Assembly: GCF_012489685.1 (NCBI RefSeq)
Contig: NC_080042.1
Coordinates: forward strand, 58,633,069-58,697,068
Direction: 5' to 3'
Source: Lotus japonicus
Taxonomy: Eukaryota > Streptophyta > Magnoliopsida > Fabales > Fabaceae
Length of the DNA stretch: 64,000 bases
The position numbers were made by a program, and so were the translations under genes. The notes under the pieces were generated by a model that saw only the letters and a list, made by a program, of their open reading frames with translations, searched no databases and was not told where the DNA came from. Shown one piece after another: positions 58,071 to 64,000 of this stretch. How positions within the stretch are numbered: the first letter of the stretch is position 1; the number at the start of each line of letters is the position of its first letter.

Positions 58071-58309
58071 TCTTTTAAAATAATATGAATCAATTATTTT
58101 AGAATATATAAAATTAAAACATATATCAATTGAAAATTATATCTTCTAAAATAATATCAATTAATTAGTTTAGAATATATAAAATTAAAACATATATTAA
58201 TTGAAAATTATACCCTCTAACAAATTGACACGTGGAATAATTTTTATGAGAATTAATCTGGTGCTGACACGTCACTATGAAAGTTCTTCTTTTCTAATAT
58301 ATATTGATT

Positions 58310-58970
58310 GATATTGATTGATATTGATTATCAATTCACGTGATTTTTTTTTTATTCTAATCAACATTTGAACCATTAAAAAAAAACTAATTACACATAT
58401 TTCTTTTGACCTTCCTTCTCATCTCACATCTTTAGTACCCATCAACCCCCTTCTATATCATGTTAATTTGGAGTAAGGACCAAATGAGTTTTAAAATTTA
58501 GGGTGGGCATCACCTAAAATTTAAATATTTCAAAAGTTGTAAAGAAAATGGAGTAGGGACAAGTGGGAACTTTGCTTCTTCAGAATGTTGGCTTTTTTAC
58601 TTTGAGTGCTTGCAAAATGGGTTTACTATTGTAGTCCAACAATGAATGTTTTGCTGGTGTGGTTTTATAATTTAAAATGATTTCAAAATGGATGAGGGAG
58701 TATAAGGCAAGGAGAAATAGAAGCTACAAGCTAGTGAAGATGTATTGCAGAGACAAGTGCGGAGGAGGATGATGAGGCGGACGGAACACTATTTTTATTT
58801 GTTTCATACACCACCACAGATATCTTAAATGATAAACAATTGTATTCGAACCAAAAATATCCATGAGACTGATTCTTCCAATGAAAAAACTTAATTTTCA
58901 TTCAAAAGACTCGATCAGGAGACTTTTCTTAAGACTAACTCTCTTGCATATGATAAAATGATAGAAAGAA
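58310..58970. other. Intergenic, no gene seen
   Basis: AT-rich sequence between the tentative Helitron end and the next Mutator-like element; no coding frame or repeat border is convincing. Confidence 0.3.
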
Positions 58971-60437
58971 GGGTTAAAAACTATAACCGTCCCTGAACTT
59001 TGAGCGAGATTTGAAAACCGTCCCTCGCCGGAAAATTATCTGAAAGCTATCCTCAGACTATTGAAAACAATTTAGACCCGTCCCTCCGACCACCATAGGT
59101 CCGACCACCCTGCTTACGTGTGGGCTGAGCTCTAGGTGGAAGCCACGTCAATAAATAAATTCATATATTTTTTTATTTTTTTAATTTCAAATTAGATTAC
59201 TAATGATTAAAAATAAAAAATTAATAAAAACAAAATCTCCTTCAGATCCATTCTCATCTACCGTTTCTCTTCTCTTCTTCTTTCTTCATCTTCTTCTCAT
59301 TTTCTCAAAGTCTCCAACAACATCATCATCATCATCTTCTTCTTCTTCTTCTTGGCTTCATTTCTTCCAACATTCTCAAAACATGCCATCACCCCCAACC
59401 CTAACCACATTGCACCGCCGCCGCAACAACACAGCGCCACCGCCGCAACCACACCTGCCGCCACCACCAATCCTAGCCCATATCGCGCCTCCATCTCCAA
59501 CCACCAACAAACCTCAAAACGCCGACCTAGAAAGCAGGGGGCTTGGCTGAGTTTGAAGAGAAAGAGAGGGATTTGGCTGGGTTTGAAGAGAAAGAGAGAG
59601 ATTTGACTTCAGATCTGGATAGTGGTGGAGGAACTGCAGAGTTTGGTTTCCTCTGAAGAATCACGGAGGGAGACTACCTTCTTTTTCTTCTTTTGGGTTT
59701 TTTGCTTCTTTGATCTGAGGAGGTTTGGGGGTGGTAGCTCTGTATGGTTATACATGCGTTGGGATTTTTGGGTTGGGGTTTTTGGGTTTCTGAGCTTGAT
59801 TTGTTTCAATTTGTGTTTCTAGGTTTCGATCTATGTTTTGGCTTCTGATTTGTGTTTTGGGTTTTGTGGGGGGTGGTTCTGGGTTTGATGTTGAAGATGT
59901 TGCAGGGGTGGTTCAGTTTTGGAGGCTGGGTATTTTTTCCTGGGTTTTGGGGTTGGAGTTCAGCTCAAATGAAGAAGATGATGATTTATGAATTTATTTC
60001 TTAAGTTTTTTTAATGATTTCTTTAAATTTTAATCTTAAAAAGAAGATATTGAAGATGATTTATTTTAAAATTCATGATGAAGTTGTTATTTTAGAAATA
60101 GATGATGATGTTTTCTTTTAGAAATAAATGATGAAGATGTTGAACATGATGATGTTGTTGAAGATGATAAATTTTTGTAACAGAAAAGAAAGTGATAAAT
60201 TAGGGATTAATTTTAGGTTAGGTTAGTTTTTAATTTAATTTAAAATAAAAAAAATTCCACCTAAAACTCATTAAATGACGTGGAATGCCACATAAGGGGA
60301 TCGCCGGAGCTATGGTGGCCGGAGGGACAGGTCCATTTTGTTTTTAAAAGTCTGAGGATGGTTTTCAGATAATTTTCCGGCGAGAGACGGTTTTCAAATC
60401 TTGCTCAAAGTTCAGGGACGGTTATAGTTTTTAACCC
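58971..60437. mobile_element. Mutator-like element, 1.47 kb
   Basis: Perfect 9-bp duplications TAGAAAGAA (58962-58970 and 60438-60446). Long inverted ends of about 130 bp begin GGGTTAAAAACTATAACCGT and CCCTGAACTTTGAGC on both sides and run on through TTGAAAACCGTC and CCGGAAAATTATCTGA. There is no transposase. The middle (about 59250-59950) is richer in GC and looks like part of a gene: a serine-rich and proline-rich open stretch (SSSSSSSWLHFFQHSQN, PPPQPHLPPPPI) then TG-rich sequence like a plant 5' leader and first intron. The source gene is not recognised. Confidence 0.85.
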
Positions 60438-60999
60438 TAGAAAGAAAAAAGTGCTAAGCTCCACATAAGTTATTTTATAAGCTACTATAAATATTAAATA
60501 AGCTAAAATAAACATATGGAGAGCTCAAACTATTTTCATTAATTCTTGAAAAACGCATAACACGCTTATATTATAAATTAAACACTTATAAACACCTCAG
60601 AAATCAAACGCTGTCTTTTACATTATTACCCCTAGCTCAAGAAATTAACTACAATGATGATACTAGTAGCTTTATTTGCTAACAACTATGTACTTGGTAA
60701 TGCTTCAATTTTCTAAGTAATTTTATTAGTAATCGTTCAGAACTTCTATCATTCTCAACTTTCTTAATAATATACTTTTACATGCTAAAAAGTCATTTTA
60801 GATGCTATTTCCTATGGCACTCACTACTCAACCGTGAACACAGCATAAGCAAAGCATTTGAGAAGAAACCATTTGATGGGAAGAGGCGAAATCAAAATGA
60901 CAGTAAGGTAAGCTGCACAATTTGATCAATTAGTAAACTTGGTGTTACAATCTATGAATAACTGAGGTACAATTTACTTACACTTGATAGTGTACGGTA

Positions 61000-62525
61000 A
61001 GCAAAATATAGAACCACTTAGAACTGCCTATCAACAAAAAAAAAAAACTTAGAACTGCCATAGATAGCAACCAAGGAATGTAAATGATCCACCACTAAAA
61101 ATTTAAGTGTACACCAATGAGCCAAGCAATATAAATGTAAATTACTGAAAAAAATGGTATTAGGAGTCCATTTTTCCGGGCCTTCAGAATTGCTCTATGA
61201 CATGTAGTTACTAATTGAAAACTTGCTCAACTATTATAGACAACGAGTAATAAATAGTAAATAAGAATAGAGGAATTGTGTTTCAACATGCATGAGGAAT
61301 ACTTAAATTGCTGCAAACATGGCAAGTGTAAAATTTTGCATAAATGAAATTCTTAAACATGCAGCTCCCCATTGCATATTTGCAATGATTTGATAAAAGG
61401 AAATAGACTGCACCATCTTGTGTATCAGAACCAAAAAATAATGGCTCTAGCAATTGGAATATAACTTTAGCATAATTAATACCTAGCCCTTCTAAATAGA
61501 AGTTGAAAAAAATAGAGCCCTGCGTAAAAAGAAGGGAGAACCTAATATGCACCATTTTTAGGTGGTGTAATTTTACACCACCTACTTTGACTTGGTATGG
61601 CAGGTCAACACATTATATTTTTTAAGAAAAAACATCATTAAAAATTTGTCATATATTAAATATCTTTAAAAAAAGATGTGTTGACCTGTTATAGTAGGTT
61701 AAAAAAAGTGGTCTAAAATTAAACCACTTTAAAAGTGGTCCACATTAGGGGTCACCTAAAAAGAAATGAAGCAAGACAATAAATAAGGTTGTGCAAAAAG
61801 AAATCACACTGCAAAAATTTAACCAAGAGCACAGTCAGAGATGTAACTCACAGTGCCATGTAATTGACATGCACCTGGGAACTACTGCACAAGCTCAAGA
61901 GTCAAGAATACCCCCAAAAAAACATTTTCAAGAACAAAAAAAATCAAATATGACAAGCAAGAAAGACATCCTACATCAAAATATTTCATTGATCTGTAGC
62001 CTGTGCTGCTTTTCCTTCATACACATAAGCTGAACAAACTAAGTGATTTCACTATACCTAATATTCTGATACGATTAAAACCGACCCTTTATCAAATCTC
62101 ATAAGCCTTGATTTAAACTAGTCAAGCAAGTTGATCTCAGAAAAAATTGAGGGAATTATATAGCCTAGAAAAACCTGCTTCAAATCATGGAAAATGAAGG
62201 CAAAATTTAGAATATCTTAAATAGTTGTGCCTGTCTGCAAAGCACCAAAATTAATGTTCTACTAATTGAAATATCGGATTAACTTAATCAAAAGTTTACA
62301 CTTCATAAGAGTTGAAAAAAGACCAAACAGAACTTTTCACAGAAACTGGAGCAAGACATGTGCCTGTTCAGACAATCATCAGCTATTGAAAGCAGATTTC
62401 CATAGTCCCACACTCCTAGAACAAGGTCTGGGATGTGTAAGTGTTATGTATGGACAGCCCACTAATTTTTCACTTTTCAAAAGGACTTAAGGAGTACAGT
62501 AGCAAGTTAAAGCTAGAAATATGTT
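61000..62525. repeat. Duplicated 3' flank of the F-box family, copy D
   Basis: Matches B2 along its length (TAGTAAATAAGAATA at 61255, ACTTAAATTGCTGCAAACAT, CACCATCTTGTGTA, GCACAAGCTCAAGAGTCAAG, TTGAAAGCAGATTTCCATAG). A 150-base insert at about 61550-61760 with inverted GGTGTAATTTTACACCACC motifs is absent from B2. No F-box gene follows in the remaining 1.5 kb because another element starts at 62531. Confidence 0.6.
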
Positions 62526-63167
62526 ACTATAGAGTGAATCACCATTTTGGTCCCTAAGAAAGTAGGTGCCGGTCATAGTAGTCCCTAGAAATCATTAATG
62601 GTGAAAAAAATCCCTGAAAGTGTTGACGTCGGTCATATGAGTCCTTATCTCAAATTTCCGTTAGTCCCTGCGACGGAAAATGCCATGTGTCACGTTAAAT
62701 GACATATGAACCGGTCCACTTGGCTGCCACGTAATATATAATAATAATAAAAATTTAAAATTAAAAAAATCAGAGAACTCCTGAATCTATCCCCTTCCGC
62801 TCCGTTCTTCCCAGCAACCATCAACTTCCATAGCTATCATCCTCTCCATCTTCATCTCTCCATAGTCTTCAGCAGCCTCTTCCAGCTATCAACCTAGCCA
62901 ACATTTTCGTTCCTCACCTTAATAGGAGAAGGAGAACCCATAAATTAATTCTCAACCTAGAAATTCATTCTCAACCCAGAAAAAACTCATTGTTTGAACC
63001 CAAAAGAAGGAGAAAAAGCTTGAATCGAAGGGAAGAGGGTTGGATCTGGTGCGAATCGAGGTCCTCGTACCTTCCCGTTCTGTGAATCGCAGAGGAGGTG
63101 GTTGGTTGCTTTTCGATCTCTGACTTCCCTCGCCATTTCAGCAACCGAACCCATGACCCTCTCGAAG

Positions 63168-63297
63168 ATGGAGGAAGCTTCAAAGACCATTCCACACCAA
63201 ATTGGAGGTGTTCACAACGATTTGCTCCTCTTTGGAATCCATGGAGTCAAGAGCGACATCGTTGGTGCTCACCCTCTCAAATCTTCCCTCGCATATG
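63168..63297 (+). pseudogene. Proteasome maturation factor UMP1, first-exon fragment
   Basis: The ATG at 63168 opens MEEASKTIPHQIGGVHNDLL, then GIHGVKSDIVGAHPLKSSLA, followed by a donor-like GTAATC. Plant UMP1, the chaperone that assembles the 20S proteasome core, starts with this region (IGGV.NDALRFGLHGVKSDI.G.HPL). Residues usually present (DALRFGL) read DLLLFGI here. The rest of UMP1 is absent, and unrelated PP2C sequence follows about 190 bases on. An in-frame upstream methionine (MTLSK) exists. Confidence 0.7.
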
Positions 63298-63488
63298 TAA
63301 TCTCTTTTTTTCTCTTGTTCTAAGTTTCAATTTCTGCACTTCTTGCGTTTTTCTGATCTGATATATGCAATGCTTCTGTGACTGCTTTATCGAATTTCAT
63401 CTGTTAGCTATTTCCCCTCTTAATTAAGGTTTAAAGAAGTGACGAGCGGAAGAGGATTGAAAATGTTGGGGGTGTTGTCATGTGGGCA

Positions 63489-63625
63489 GGTACTTGGAGA
63501 GTTGGTGGGGTGCTAGCAATGTCCCGTGCCTTTGGCAATCGAATCTTGAAGCCGTTTGTTGTAGCAGAACCTAAGATCCAGGACCAAGACATAGATCAAG
63601 AAACTGAGCTGCAATTGGTTTATTC
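63489..63625 (+). pseudogene. Protein phosphatase 2C (PP2C) exon fragment
   Basis: After an acceptor-like GGCAG the plus strand reads GTWRVGGVLAMSRAFGNRIL, then KPFVVAEPKIQDQDIDQETE and LQLV, a well-known PP2C motif (GGVLA.SRAFG and VV.EP.IQ). The metal-binding DG.. segments that flank it in a full PP2C are missing on both sides, and the normal continuation LASDGLWDV is replaced after LQLV by unrelated sequence and a stop. It is an isolated fragment. Confidence 0.75.
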
Positions 63626-64000
63626 ATCAGTTTTTTAATCAAAGTCACTCTTTCATGATATTGGATGGATTATTCATGGTTTTCCAAAACTGATTCCGGT
63701 GTTTGATCATAAAGGGGAAACAACCTTTGATTGAAGATAACCTTTGATTATTCATGGTACGAGTATTTTTCTTTTTACTGGAATAATTTATTACATAGTC
63801 TAACTAGCATTGAATTGTTCAATTTCAAAACTCATTAACTATTTCAGTGGCAATTTGACCTGAGGACCTTGTTTTTGTCTGGAGTGAATGGTTAACTTTG
63901 TGTATTGTTCTGGTGCTGTGCGTTTTTGCTTCAGGGATGCTTTTTGGCCTTGCATCATCTTTCTGTCCAATTTCGTTTTCGCCTGCTTTATGTGTGCTGA

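Larger units (their letters stand above)
53315..58307 (-). mobile_element. Probable Helitron, minus strand, with nested element
   Basis: At the left the minus strand ends GTGCAACGCGCGGGT...ATCACTAG followed by T. At the right it begins A|TCAATATATATTAGAAAAG, then ACGTGTCAGCAC. These are the 3' and 5' ends expected of a Helitron in this genome (compare 33507-35095). The two ends are far apart (about 5 kb, or 3.1 kb without the nested Mutator-like element). A second ATGAGAATTAACCTGAGAATGACACG block at about 56137 suggests more than one insertion, so the pairing of ends is tentative. Confidence 0.35.
62531..64000 (+). mobile_element. Putative Pack-MULE with UMP1 and PP2C fragments (right end missing)
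   Basis: The duplicated flank (copy D) stops near 62530 and a new sequence begins GAGTGAATCACCATTTTGGTCC, the terminus style of legume Mutator-like elements that carry TGGTCCCT...AAAATGGT arms (the element at 58971 is similar in kind). After about 240 bases of arm the sequence turns GC-richer and holds two unrelated gene pieces: UMP1 (63168) and PP2C (63489). Neither is complete. The right arm and target duplication lie beyond the window, so the element class is inferred. Confidence 0.5.

Noticed and set aside
59203..59822. Open frames around 59203-59822 as genes
   Set aside because: They are low-complexity Ser/Pro or TG-rich stretches inside a Mutator-like element with no family match.
1..64000. 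Intact tRNA genes or a bacterial-type operon
   Set aside because: Only SINE-type tRNA-like promoter boxes were seen; gene structure and repeats are those of a plant nucleus.

Overview
The window looks like nuclear DNA of a flowering plant, most likely a eudicot and perhaps a papilionoid legume. The species is an inference: the evidence is plant gene families (F-box/FBD, kiwellin), plant-type introns, Cassandra, copia and gypsy retrotransposons, and legume-like MITEs. It is AT-rich, gene-poor and heavily invaded by transposons. All splice models below were read by eye from GT/GC...AG sites and protein continuity.

Layout. 1-1340: a left-truncated F-box gene with a Mutator-type MITE in its 5' flank. 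2050-8950: a transposon stack, with a Cassandra TRIM (carrying a 5S rRNA-like stretch) inside a copia element, inside a hAT element, inside the LTR of a second copia, which holds another hAT in its coding region. 9010-12200: a complete F-box/FBD gene and its duplicated 3' flank. 12850-14510: a long inverted repeat built of CCCTAAAATCGGC-like units. 15300-24900: LINE fragments, MITEs, a CAF1 deadenylase pseudogene and an uncertain multi-exon gene. 25050-31130: another F-box/FBD gene with two copies of the duplicated flank. 31200-35095: SINE, MITEs and a Helitron. 35548-36114: a kiwellin-like secreted protein. 36702-39962: a six-exon RRP46 exosome subunit gene. 42958-44108: a hAT element. 44368-52835: a four-exon DUF1308 (UPF0415) gene whose second intron contains an apparently intact Ty3/gypsy chromovirus with identical LTRs. 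53012-60437: MITE, probable Helitron and two Mutator-like elements, one carrying an FBD fragment. 61000-62525: another copy of the F-box 3' flank. From 62531 to the right edge: a putative Mutator-like element carrying fragments of UMP1 and of a PP2C phosphatase.

The ordinary genes do not form a pathway: two (RRP46, DUF1308) look like single-copy housekeeping genes, kiwellin is a secreted defence or ripening protein, and the F-box genes are a local tandem family. The notable biology lies in the transposons: gene-fragment capture, deep nesting, a young intronic gypsy element and the telomere-like inverted repeat.
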